DNA from: an uncultured Burkholderiales bacterium
GTDB taxonomy: Bacteria > Pseudomonadota > Gammaproteobacteria > Burkholderiales > Burkholderiaceae_D
Assembly (NCBI GenBank): GCA_937872165.1
Contig: CALMOR010000113.1
Location: 21,928 to 32,197 of the forward strand
Direction: 5' to 3'
DNA length: 10,270 bases
Positions within the stretch are counted from its first letter, which is position 1; each line of letters opens with the position of its first letter. A program made the position numbers and the translations under genes. Positions 1-7,800 of this stretch are shown piece by piece. The notes below the pieces were generated by a model. It was not told where the DNA came from. It made no database searches and worked only from the letters and a program-made list of their open reading frames with translations.

Positions 1-364
1 GTCCCTCCATCCGTTCGAACTCGACGCCGTCGAAGCGGTAGAGTCCGCTGGTGGTACCGAGCCACAACCAGCCGTCGGGCGTCTGCGCCAGCGCGAGCAC
101 CGGTCCCGGTCCGCCGTCGTGCTGCGACCACGAGACATGGCGTGGCGCTTCGGGACCGGCGACGATCGGCGAGCTGGGCGGAAGTCCGGCCGGCACTGCG
201 AACAGGCCGCCCGGAGAGGCGAGGAGCAGGCCGGACAGGATCCGGTACACGCACCACCGGCGGACGGCGAACTTCTTCGTCGATGCGAGATGCGTGTCTC
301 GAGCATTGCGTCCTTCGCCCTTGTCGGTGCCGGGGCCTTCGTATATCGGTTGCTCGCGCTGCAT
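1..364 (-). CDS. Two-component-propeller sensor protein, N-terminal part (runs off the window)
   Basis: Translating the minus strand from an ATG at 364-362 gives 121 residues with no stop up to base 1, so the rest of the gene lies outside. Residues 1-30 are hydrophilic. A hydrophobic leader follows (RILSGLLLASPGGLFAVPAG), which looks like a signal peptide or signal anchor. Then comes the stretch DGWLWLGTTSGLYRFDGVEF, preceded by VLALAQTP. This is the hallmark first blade of the two-component regulator propeller repeat, found in periplasmic sensor domains of hybrid or HisKA_3-type histidine kinases. The kinase part is not visible, so a diguanylate cyclase or another output is possible. The gene is divergent from the response regulator that starts at 706, which suggests a cognate pair. 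The ATG has no good ribosome binding site. A GTG at 250-248, just before the hydrophobic leader, is an alternative start. Recognition of the family is firm; the start is uncertain. Confidence 0.78.
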   Translation of the reverse strand, partial: MQREQPIYEGPGTDKGEGRNARDTHLASTKKFAVRRWCVYRILSGLLLASPGGLFAVPAGLPPSSPIVAGPEAPRHVSWSQHDGGPGPVLALAQTPDGWLWLGTTSGLYRFDGVEFERMEG

Positions 365-705
365 CGGATCCGTTCGTTCGATCGTCGGTATGGACACGCT
401 CGGTGCGCCGCATGACTCGGCGCGCGAGGGTAACGCAGCGCGGTCGGCCGCGCGCTCGGACCGAGGCCGAACACATCGCCGGGCGCCGTCCGCATCGCGG
501 CGATGCGAGATGCGCGACGCCGGCGCGAAGCCGGGCGCGAACCTCGCATGGCGTCGGCTGTCGTCGGGTCGCCCGGTCGCTCGCCCGCCTCGGCCCGGGC
601 GCCGTCCCGCGCGGTCGAGGTAGCAAATGGAAACATTCCGTTCGCGGCGAGCGGGGTAAGGTGCGAGCCCCGACGGGCTCCGCCGGCTTCCTCATTGCAC
701 ATTTC
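365..705. other. Divergent intergenic region between sensor and response regulator
   Basis: About 340 bp separate the start of the minus-strand sensor from the start of the plus-strand regulator. Reading frames cross it in both directions, but their translations are Arg-rich and low-complexity, as expected of GC-rich non-coding DNA. The only less GC-rich patch is around 618-640, a plausible promoter position for the regulator, but I cannot assign -35 and -10 boxes. A 14-bp word, CGATGCGAGATGCG, occurs here at 501-514 and also at 281-294 inside the sensor reading frame. I found no PIP box with the correct spacing. Confidence 0.6.
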
Positions 706-1341
706 ATGAAGCGGATGAACACCGAACGAATAACGATCATGGTCGTGGACGACCATCCACTGATCCGCGAAGGGATCGGTTCGGTCGTAGCCGGACAGAG
801 CGACATGCTGCTGATCGCCGAGGCCACCAGCGGCGCCGAGGCGATCGAATCGTACGAGCGCCACCGGCCCGACATCACGCTGATGGACGTGAAGATGCCG
901 ACGTTGAACGGCATAGAGGCGACCCGCGCGATCCGCGAACGGTTCGCCGATGCCCGCATCATCATGTTGACGACCTACGAGGACGCGCTCCATGCGATGC
1001 AGGCGATCAAGGCGGGCGCAGCGGGCTACATGCTGAAGCGACTGCTGCGCCGCGATCTGCTCGATACGATCCGTGCCGTGCATCGCGGACAACGCTGCCT
1101 TCCTCCGTCGATCGCGACCGAGCTGGCCATGCACGCGAGCCGCGACGACCTGTCGCCACGCGAGGTCACCGTTCTTCAACTGGCCGCCCAAGGCAATTCG
1201 AACAAGCGCATCGCCGCGTCGCTCGGCATCGCGCAGGAGACCGTCAAGAGCCACATGCGCAGCCTCCTGCAAAAGCTCGGCGCCAACGACCGCACCCATG
1301 CGGTGACGATCGCTTTGAACCTCGGCCTCATCGAGCCCTAG
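706..1341 (+). CDS. NarL/FixJ-family response regulator (REC + LuxR-type HTH)
   Basis: A 211-residue DNA-binding response regulator of the normal length for the NarL family. The receiver domain (about residues 8-125) shows the acidic pair in VVDDHPLIREGI, the phosphoacceptor Asp in LMDVKMP (D61 from this start), the conserved Thr in IIMLTTYED, and the conserved Lys in AAGYMLK (K111). The C-terminal part has a LuxR-type helix-turn-helix starting LSPREVTVLQLAAQGNSNK and continuing through IAQETVKSHMRSLLQKLGA. It should be phosphorylated by a histidine kinase, probably the divergent sensor at 1-364, and then bind DNA as a dimer. An in-frame ATG at 715 (MNTERITIMVVDD) is equally good as a start, and neither ATG has a clear Shine-Dalgarno. 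The frame stays open far upstream to about 142, but that extension is Arg-rich and does not match the family, so I exclude it. The target genes cannot be read from the sequence. Confidence 0.95.
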   Translation: MKRMNTERITIMVVDDHPLIREGIGSVVAGQSDMLLIAEATSGAEAIESYERHRPDITLMDVKMPTLNGIEATRAIRERFADARIIMLTTYEDALHAMQAIKAGAAGYMLKRLLRRDLLDTIRAVHRGQRCLPPSIATELAMHASRDDLSPREVTVLQLAAQGNSNKRIAASLGIAQETVKSHMRSLLQKLGANDRTHAVTIALNLGLIEP

Positions 1342-1370
1342 CCGGCCCCTTGCCGCTCGATCGGCCGGCT
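1340..1370 (+). terminator. Possible terminator hairpin after the response regulator
   Basis: AGCCGGCC (1340-1347) is the exact reverse complement of GGCCGGCT (1363-1370), with a 15-nt loop. The left arm begins inside the TAG stop codon of the regulator. No T-run follows, so intrinsic termination is not assured. In GC-rich genomes such stems often act with Rho or only stabilise the 3' end. Confidence 0.35.
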
Positions 1371-1384
1371 GACGGCCGAGGGAT

Positions 1385-1427
1385 GCCGTCGCGCGACGGC
1401 GGCGTCGCCTCGCGACCAATGGTCGCG
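1385..1427. other. Palindrome and hairpin cluster downstream of the regulator
   Basis: GCCGTCGC directly abuts GCGACGGC (1385-1400), a perfect 16-bp palindrome. Just after it, CGCGACC (1411-1417) and GGTCGCG (1421-1427) form a 7-bp stem with an AAT loop. They lie in the 250-bp gap between the regulator and the next candidate gene. They may be part of the transcription end of the regulator, or the palindrome may be a dimeric protein binding site. Apart from these structures I see nothing recognisable in 1342-1591. Confidence 0.4.
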
Positions 1428-1591
1428 CAGATTTGAGCTCGGTAGCGCGCAGCGTTGGGCTCTTCCCCGCGTCGTCTTGAGCTTTGCCCGGAACACCCGG
1501 ATAGCATCGTCCGCGTGCCTCGCGATAGCGGCCGAAGCCGGAATGCGTCGAGGGCCATCCGACCCGTCGGCGCGCTTTCGACGCACTGCCC

Positions 1592-2374
1592 ATGCTGATC
1601 GGTTCCACCCGTCCGTCTCCCGCATCGAACCCCGTCGCGCCGACAAACATCGAGCGGAACGCGGCCACGGGCGAGCGGACTTCGGCGAGCGATCCGACGG
1701 CGAACTCGAGGCACTCCACTGAACGTCACGCCGACGAACCCGGACAACGGAGGCGGCAGACGCGGCAGGGACAGCTCGCGGAACGCATCTTCGGCGCCAT
1801 GGCCCGGATGCGTCGCGACGACGGAGTCCCCGTCGAGCCGTGGATGGCTCGCGAAGCGCCGTCACCGACCAGCGACGACGAATGCTCGCGATGCAAGACC
1901 TCGCGCAACGAAGAACTGTCGAACGGGGATGCGGTCGGCCTCGCCTCGACCAGCGTCCCCCGGTCGGAGGGGAACCAACTGCCCGTCATCGGTCGCGCCG
2001 CGCTTCCTTACGGCCCTGCTTCCGGCGAGCCGGTCGAAGCGAGCGAGCTCCGCTCGACGATCGGCGGCATCGCTGATCGGCGGTTCGCGGGCGTCGAGCC
2101 GGTCGGTGCTTCCGCCCGGGTGACTGCCATCGGACCGACGACGTCTTCCGTGTCCGGTCAGGCCGTGGGCCTTCGGCGTCTAATCGTCGCGATCGAAGTC
2201 GGCCTGACGGTCTGTCTCGCGCTGCTCGCCGTCGTGCTGCTGCTGACGATCGGCGTTCCGCGAGAAGCCGTCGACCCGCGTACCGATCCCGACGGCGCGA
2301 GTGGACCGCGACCGTCCGCGCCAGGCTCGACCGAGCGTCGTTCCGGGGATTCCAGCCATCTCATCGAGCGGTGA
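1592..2374 (+). CDS. Candidate protein with disordered N-terminus and one C-terminal membrane segment
   Basis: An open frame of 260 codons, not recognised as any family. Residues 1-190 are rich in Ser, Pro, Arg, Glu and Gly, with no clear domain. Residues 197-221 form one strong hydrophobic helix preceded by an Arg pair (GLRRLIVAIEVGLTVCLALL and on to LLLTIGV), and a hydrophilic Pro/Ser/Asp/Arg-rich tail of about 38 residues follows. Third codon positions are clearly G/C-biased in this frame, and the hydrophobic helix is unlikely in a random frame, so the C-terminal half is probably translated. The start is weak: the ATG at 1592 has no Shine-Dalgarno and the frame is open only from 1529. Internal ATGs at 1799, 1808 and 1844 are alternatives. 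It lies just upstream of the PIP-box promoter of the 607-residue gene, so it is a separate transcript. It could also be a decayed gene. Confidence 0.45.
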   Translation: MLIGSTRPSPASNPVAPTNIERNAATGERTSASDPTANSRHSTERHADEPGQRRRQTRQGQLAERIFGAMARMRRDDGVPVEPWMAREAPSPTSDDECSRCKTSRNEELSNGDAVGLASTSVPRSEGNQLPVIGRAALPYGPASGEPVEASELRSTIGGIADRRFAGVEPVGASARVTAIGPTTSSVSGQAVGLRRLIVAIEVGLTVCLALLAVVLLLTIGVPREAVDPRTDPDGASGPRPSAPGSTERRSGDSSHLIER

Positions 2375-2601
2375 GCCGCCCGAGCTCCATGCGGACTCCT
2401 CGCGACGACTGGAGCGGCACGGGCTCCGCTGCTTCGTTCCACGGAAACGCGCTTCGCGGTCCCGGCGACGATCGAGGCCACGCTTCCCTACGGTCTATCC
2501 GCATCGAATCGTTGCGGCGAGGCGCGACGCTTCGATAGATCCGGAGCCGCATCCGACAAGCCGATCGGCGACGACCCTTCAAACGATTTCAGGAGATTTT
2601 C
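2375..2601 (+). other. Promoter and leader region of the 607-residue gene
   Basis: This 227-bp non-coding stretch holds the PIP box and -10 described separately, and then an untranslated leader of roughly 100 nt. The leader has a weak stem, CCGCA (2499-2503) with TGCGG (2513-2517). It ends in a good Shine-Dalgarno, AGGAG at 2591-2595, six bases before the ATG at 2602. Leaders of this length are common for Hrp-regulated effector genes. Confidence 0.7.
2433..2494 (+). promoter_or_regulatory. Perfect PIP (hrpII) box with -10 element
   Basis: TTCGT at 2433-2437, exactly 15 bases, then TTCGC at 2453-2457. This fits both the Xanthomonas PIP consensus (TTCGB-N15-TTCGB) and the Ralstonia hrpII consensus (TTCG-N16-TTCG). 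After a gap of 31 bases comes TACGGT (2489-2494), which fits the YANNNT -10 required 30-32 bases downstream of functional PIP boxes. The element lies about 145 bp before the ATG of the 607-residue gene and in its orientation. In known systems the box is bound by the AraC-type activators HrpX or HrpB, which switch on type III secretion and effector genes. Box, spacing and -10 are seen directly; regulation by HrpX/HrpB is inferred. Confidence 0.8.
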
Positions 2602-4425
2602 ATGGCACCACCCCGCATCGACAACACCGCCGGCTCGCGGCCGCCTCAGACGCCGACGACCGGCACGACGTCCGGCGCGGCCCGCTCGACCCGCCCCGGC
2701 GCCGGCGGGACCCATCCCGATCTGAGGAGCCGCAGCTCATCCGGCGCTTCGGGACCTTCCACCCCCCCGCGCAGAGGATCGCTGAGCGCCCTCAACGTCG
2801 GGGCGCTGACCTCGAGCCCTGAACCGTCGGCGGCGCGGTCGCCATCGTCCGGCACCGGCTCCGGCGACTCCGTGTATGTCGAGGCGCAGGAACAATTCGA
2901 TGCGGAGGTTCGACAATCGCTCGAACAGATTCGACAGGCATCGCCTCATGCCGGCGACGCGGCCGGCGACCTGCGCGGGCCGATCGAATCGTTGCATCGG
3001 GCGACCTTGGCCCAGGAGGCCGACCCCGGCGCTGCGGCCGCGGCGGCGGCGCAAGCGCGTGACGACGCCATCGAGGAAGTGGTCCGGGAGCCCCTGCAAG
3101 CGCTCGAGACGGAGTTGCTCGTGGATGGTTTGGCCGACGTCGTTCCGAACGAGGCGGCCAATCTGCCGCCGGACGCGCAACGAGCCTATCTCGATCATCT
3201 GATGAAGCCGGTCTCCATCGGTACGAAGCTCACCTCGGGGGCCACCGAGTTCGTCGCCAAGGCATTCGCGTCGGGACTCCACTTCGGTGCCGTTCAGACC
3301 TATGCGCTGGTGGGAAGCGCCAAGCTCGCCGAGAATCTGGGAATCCAGGACAAGGCTGCGCGCGCCACCCTGGATGCGGTCGCGGTGGGTTTGACGGTCG
3401 GCGTTGCCCACTTCGTCGGAGAGCTCTACCTGCGTACGGCGATCAGCGTTGCCAATCCCAAGCAGCTGGTTCCGACCGATCCGGCGCAAGCCTTCCCGGG
3501 AACGGCGCAAGGAGACGACACCCGTCGAGCCGCGATGAAGGCGAAGCAGGCGGCCACGAAGCCCGGCAGCCTGGTAGGCGACTTCCTCGCGTTCATCCCG
3601 TTCGTGGCCTTCAACACCGGGCGCGGCGCGTTGGGCTTGACGACGCCGGCATCGACCATCCTTTCGTCCGCCCTCGCCGGTGGCGTGCAGTCGATCGCCA
3701 TCAGTCAAGCGAACGCCCGCAGCACGGTCGCCGCGGCGGACGGTACTCGCATCCCGACGCATTCCTACGTCGACACGTCGAAAAATCCCGACACCGACAG
3801 CTATCTCAAGAGAGTCGAGGTCGGAACGACGAAGGCCGTCGCCGCGGGGACCAAGTCGGTCGACGCGTCCGGAAAGCCGAGCGATGTCCATGGCCAGATC
3901 TTCGGCCTGCTGCACGAGATGTTCACGACCAAGGGCGTGGGTCTGGGGATCGGCGAATTCTTCAAGCAGCTCTCGGCCTACCAGGTCGCTCCGGAGGACA
4001 GCGCGGTCAAGAGAGGCATCCTCGGCGGACTCGGATCGTTCCTGCTCCTGGAACCGTTCTTCATCATCGCCGGATCCAAAGGGTTCTCGGGCAACCGCGG
4101 CAACACGAAGGGGATCGGCGCACTGACGAAGAAGACCTTCGAACAATTGACCTCCGAGAAGGATGGAGGGACGAGAGAATTGCTGGGCGTGGAGGACCCG
4201 GATAACAAGCTCGGCAAGCTCTACAACCAGCTCCTCGATACCGCGGACGCAGGCCATCAGACGGGTAGCCAGGCGATGCGCTTCGTCGCCGGCCTCATGG
4301 TGGAAGCGATCGGTGCGACGATCGACATCAGCGAAAGGGTCGCGAGGGCTGGCGCTACCCATATGGGGCACATCAGCGAAGCCGCACGCGACCCCGAGTC
4401 GCTACAGACGCCGCTGTGGTTGTGA
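2602..4425 (+). CDS. Candidate Hrp-regulated type III effector with hydrophobic segments (607 aa)
   Basis: The start at ATG 2602 is fixed by AGGAG six bases upstream. Residues 1-90 are almost entirely Ser, Thr, Pro, Gly, Ala and Arg (MAPPRIDNTAGSRPPQTPTT at the start), typical of a type III secretion signal and unfolded N-terminus. Residues 91-200 are charged and probably helical, with an Ala run at 144-150. From about 205 on, amphipathic and hydrophobic stretches appear: about 256-280 (AVGLTVGVAHFVGEL), 324-345 (LVGDFLAFIPFVAF), 350-368, 473-490 (ILGGLGSFLLLEPFFIIAG) and 560-575. No catalytic motif is visible. The perfect PIP box upstream places it in the Hrp regulon, so secretion into host cells is a strong inference. 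The hydrophobic C-terminal two thirds suggests action at or in a membrane. Effectors of similar length and flavour exist (XopB/HopD-like, XopF-like), but I cannot confirm homology and give no symbol. It converges on the giant gene at 4863. Confidence 0.93.
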   Translation: MAPPRIDNTAGSRPPQTPTTGTTSGAARSTRPGAGGTHPDLRSRSSSGASGPSTPPRRGSLSALNVGALTSSPEPSAARSPSSGTGSGDSVYVEAQEQFDAEVRQSLEQIRQASPHAGDAAGDLRGPIESLHRATLAQEADPGAAAAAAAQARDDAIEEVVREPLQALETELLVDGLADVVPNEAANLPPDAQRAYLDHLMKPVSIGTKLTSGATEFVAKAFASGLHFGAVQTYALVGSAKLAENLGIQDKAARATLDAVAVGLTVGVAHFVGELYLRTAISVANPKQLVPTDPAQAFPGTAQGDDTRRAAMKAKQAATKPGSLVGDFLAFIPFVAFNTGRGALGLTTPASTILSSALAGGVQSIAISQANARSTVAAADGTRIPTHSYVDTSKNPDTDSYLKRVEVGTTKAVAAGTKSVDASGKPSDVHGQIFGLLHEMFTTKGVGLGIGEFFKQLSAYQVAPEDSAVKRGILGGLGSFLLLEPFFIIAGSKGFSGNRGNTKGIGALTKKTFEQLTSEKDGGTRELLGVEDPDNKLGKLYNQLLDTADAGHQTGSQAMRFVAGLMVEAIGATIDISERVARAGATHMGHISEAARDPESLQTPLWL

Positions 4426-4496
4426 ACTCCGATGCGTGCCGCACGGGGTCGCGGCCGCATTCAGGTCGGCGCGTGCGGCGCTGACCGTTCTGGAGG

Positions 4497-4523
4497 GACG
4501 GCACCGCCACGGGCGGTGCCGTC
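4497..4523 (+). terminator. Strong hairpin, probable terminator of the 607-residue gene
   Basis: GACGGCACCGCC (4497-4508), loop ACG, then GGCGGTGCCGTC (4512-4523): a perfect 12-bp stem with a 3-nt loop, 72 bases after the stop codon. There is no T-run, only GTCGTGC, so it may work as an imperfect or Rho-assisted terminator. Its symmetry means it would also fold in transcripts coming from the opposite strand. Confidence 0.6.
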
Positions 4524-4781
4524 GTCGTGCGTCGGCGAGCGCCAAGGCCCCCCTCGTCGACGGCAGCCGATCACCCCTCGAGCGTCGATCCTTCGCGGTT
4601 CACGCGGGTCGCCGCCGCGAGACCTCGAACGTCACGAACGCTCCGCCGGTCGCCGATGCTGCGGGCACGGGACGTACCGGCGACGCTCGTTCCGCTGCCC
4701 GCGAGAGTCGCTCGATGCAACGCGGCCGAGAAGGGTCCGTGCAAGGCGCGACTCCTCGGCCGTCGGACAGCGGGTGGACAG

Positions 4782-4813
4782 ACGCAGTCCATTGCGGACG
4801 CAGTCCATTGCGG
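4782..4813. repeat. Tandem repeat, two perfect copies of 16 bp
   Basis: ACGCAGTCCATTGCGG occurs at 4782-4797 and again, directly abutting, at 4798-4813, without mismatch. It lies 50-80 bases downstream of the stop codon of the giant minus-strand gene and overlaps that gene's putative terminator hairpin. A recent slippage or duplication event is the simplest origin. Confidence 0.9.
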
Positions 4814-4827
4814 GTTACGCAACGGAC
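4803..4827 (-). terminator. Probable terminator hairpin of the giant minus-strand gene
   Basis: In the minus-strand transcript GUCCGUUGCG pairs with CGCAAUGGAC around a UAACC loop, giving a 10-bp stem that includes one G-U pair. On the plus strand the same position is an A-C mismatch, so the fold favours the minus-strand RNA. It begins 36 bases after the stop codon at 4863. No U-run follows. The 3' arm is part of the 16-bp tandem repeat, so a second copy of that arm lies just downstream. Confidence 0.5.
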
Positions 4828-4862
4828 CTCGGTCTTGTCGGTGATCGACCTTCCCGAATCCG

Positions 4863-7800
4863 TCAAGCCGCCAGCCCTGCCCGCGAGGACGCCTCGGGGG
4901 TTGCCTGATCTCTCGCGAAGCGCTCGTCCTCGTCGGCGACCAGGTCGATGAAGTTCTGGGCCGCCGCCCGTCCCTCCACCACGCTGCTTCCGAACTGCAG
5001 AGGATCCTCCTCGGCGATGGACGGCTCGTGCGGCGCGCTCCGCCCCGCCGCGGGCGCGACGACCGACTGCGAGCGGAGCGAGGGTCGGCCTGCCGCCCTC
5101 TCGGCCCATTGCACCATGGCCGACTGCAGCTCGACATACTCGGTTCGTGCGAACGCCGACAGCTTCTCGAGCAGGATGCGACCCGCGCGGGCCGCGCGAT
5201 CATCCGGCATCGACAGCAGTTCGCCACCGGCCAGGTCGGAAGGCACTTCGTCGTAGCGATCCGCGCCGAACGGACCCGCGCGAAGAAACGCCTGGACGAA
5301 GTTCTCCGGCGTCCGGCCGCCGACCCGGCCTTGCAGCCGGTGCGTGGCTTCGAACCGTCCGTCAACGTTTCGCAGCGCGTAATAGCCGTCGCCGCCTACG
5401 CCGATCACGACCGACGGCTCCGGCTTCAGACTCAGCGGCTGCTTGTGCAGATCGACCTTGTCGTAGGTTTCGGTCAACTCGATGCCCTGGGGCGACATGC
5501 CTTCGCAATCCTTGACGGGAACGAGCTTGAGCGGCCGGCGCAGATAGCTGACCATGAGCGCCGCCATCAACTCGGCGGCCTCCAGCGTCTGCTTCTGGCG
5601 GAACTTTGCAGCGAGGTCGAAGTGCTGTCCCGCGATCTCGCGCGCCTGCGTCCTGATCTCTTCCCTTCGCGCCGCTTCCTCCGAAGCGCGCGGATTCACG
5701 AAGCGCATCTGGCCGTCGACCGCTTCCTTGTCGTAGAAGCCGCCTTCCCTGCGGAAGTATTCGTGGTGCAGGTTCTTCACGGCCTCGTCGAGGAACGGCA
5801 CGATCGGATCGTTACGGACGATGGCCGCGTGGATCGCATCCTTGGTCGCGCGCTTGGCGGTTTCCGCGGTGAACGGATGGCGCCACAACGCACGCTGCGT
5901 CGGCGGATTGGTGTCGAACTCGAGGGGTCTGGCGAGGAAGTAGTTCTTCGTCTCGCTCGCGAAGCGGAGGCCGCCGTTGCGATGGCTCGCGTCCCGCACA
6001 TCGAAACTGTAGAACGCCTTGCGTATCGGGTCGTACAGCTTCTCTCCGGCCTTCGGGCTGTCGACGAATCGGAACATCTGCCCCGAGTCCGGCTCCGTGA
6101 CGAGCGTGCCGTCCGCGGGTCGCTCCGCTTCCGACCCGCCGCGCAGGGCCTCGAGGCATCGATCGAACGCCTGTTCGAGAGCATAGGTGTCGAGCTGTTC
6201 GAGATAGACGACCTGCCCGATGTCCTGCGTGTTTCCCTGCGCCGCGACGGGTTTGCCTGCATTCGGATCGACGCGATGGACGGTCATCACGGCGCCGGGC
6301 ATAACGATCGCTTCGGCCTGCGCCAGATCGCTGAGCGCCGCGATGTTCACCGCCGTGTTGAGGACGAGGTCGAGGCGCTGGCTGTTGCTTCGCGGCGCCG
6401 CCGTGTATCCGGCGATCGGAACGCCGAACTCGGCCACGACCTTGTCGGCCGCGGACGCCGAGAAGATCTCGGTGGTGATCACCTTGCTTCCGCCGGTGTG
6501 GACGGTCCCCGGGACTTCGGGTTGGCCGGGCCGGTCGAAGTAGGAACCGTCGGTCACCACCGCGCGAACCAGATGACTGGGGAAAGGTTCGGCCCGCGCG
6601 CATCCGAGATTCATGTACAGGGATCCGATGGGATCGACGCGCTCACCCTTGTCGCCCGCGACGTTGCCCGCGCGGTTCATCGTGTTGTACGGGACGTGCA
6701 CGCCCGGCGCGACTTCCAGCAGCACGGCCTCGCCGGTCACCTGCCAACGCAACGGATAGTGGAAGAACTGCGACTCCTTCGTATAGCTTCGCGTGAACAG
6801 GTCGATGCGCTTCTTCACCGCCTCGTCGAGCGGCTTCAGCGCTTCGCCCCGCGCCGTGCCGGCACGACCGGCGGTGACGGCGGGCATGCCGGAGGCCCTC
6901 GCCATCGGACCGTGCGCCGGCAGGCTGCCTGCCTGAAGCTCCCGGCTGAAGGTACCGACGGCCTTCCGGACACGCCCCTGCTCGATGACGACACCCTCGC
7001 GTCGCAGCGCGGACGCGACCTGCTTTCCGGCCGCCGGCCGCGCCCGGCCCGACTGGTCGAGCGTCACTGGCTGAGGGACGACCGGCCGCAATGTCGAGGT
7101 CCGCGACCGCTCCGGATCGAGCTTGCCGTCTTCGCTCGTGAAGAGCGATTGATGTCTGTCGCGGAGCACGTCGTACTGCTGGTGGACGAAACGTTGCATG
7201 CTGGTGCTGGCCTCGCCGAGGCTGTTGGTCGTCGGCACCGCCTGGTCCGCCGCGAGCTCCGTACGCCCCGACGCGTAGGCCTCGGAACCCGCGATCCGCG
7301 CCCGCTGCGCCGCCTTCTCCTTCTGCAGCAGCGCCTCCCTGGCGCCCGGATCGCTGCGACCGAGTGTCTGCATCTCGACGGCGCGACCGACGCGCGTGGC
7401 GGGGTCGCCGGCTTCGAGATCGATCGCCTGAGCCACCGACCGGGAAAACGAACTGCGTACCGCCGCGTACAGAGCCGACATCAGCGTCGACGCGGCGCTC
7501 GCGTTTGCGCCGTACAGATCGACCCGGTTGAGCAGGGTCTTGGCACGCTCCTGGCGGCGAAGCACCGGGTCGAAGGGCTCGGTCTCCTGCAGGGACCGCC
7601 TCGGACCGACCGTCCGATCGACCGCGCCGGCGGCGGCTTGCGCGCTCGCGCCGATGCCGCTGCCCGTGGCCTCCGGGACCTCGTAGTCGCCGACCAGGGC
7701 CTGGTCGATGCGGGAGCGCATCGTCAGCAACAAGTCCCCGTCCTTGACGAGAGCCTCCATCGGCTGCCAGACGTTCTTGTGGATGGCGTCCTGAAGCGCG

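Larger units (their letters stand above)
4426..4862. other. Convergent intergenic region between the two effector candidates
   Basis: Both large genes end here, so this 437-bp stretch should be a two-way termination zone. It holds a long hairpin near the plus-strand gene (4497-4523) and a hairpin plus tandem repeat near the minus-strand gene (4782-4827). The reading frames that cross it (Arg-rich, on both strands) show no domain, and I regard them as non-coding. Confidence 0.6.

Noticed and set aside
142..705. N-terminal extension of the response regulator to an upstream ATG at 142
   Set aside because: It would add about 188 Arg-rich residues never seen in NarL-type regulators and would overlap the divergent sensor start. 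The receiver domain begins just after ATG 706/715.
2737..4371. A 544-codon minus-strand frame opposite the 607-residue gene
   Set aside because: The plus gene has a PIP promoter, a Shine-Dalgarno and a sensible protein. The antisense product is a run of Arg, Asp and Gly without structure.
5350..5430. OTU- or papain-like tail around the residues GGDGYYALRN in the C-terminal region
   Set aside because: The strand pattern resembles the His-bearing strand of such proteases, but the His position is Tyr and no matching Cys motif upstream was found.
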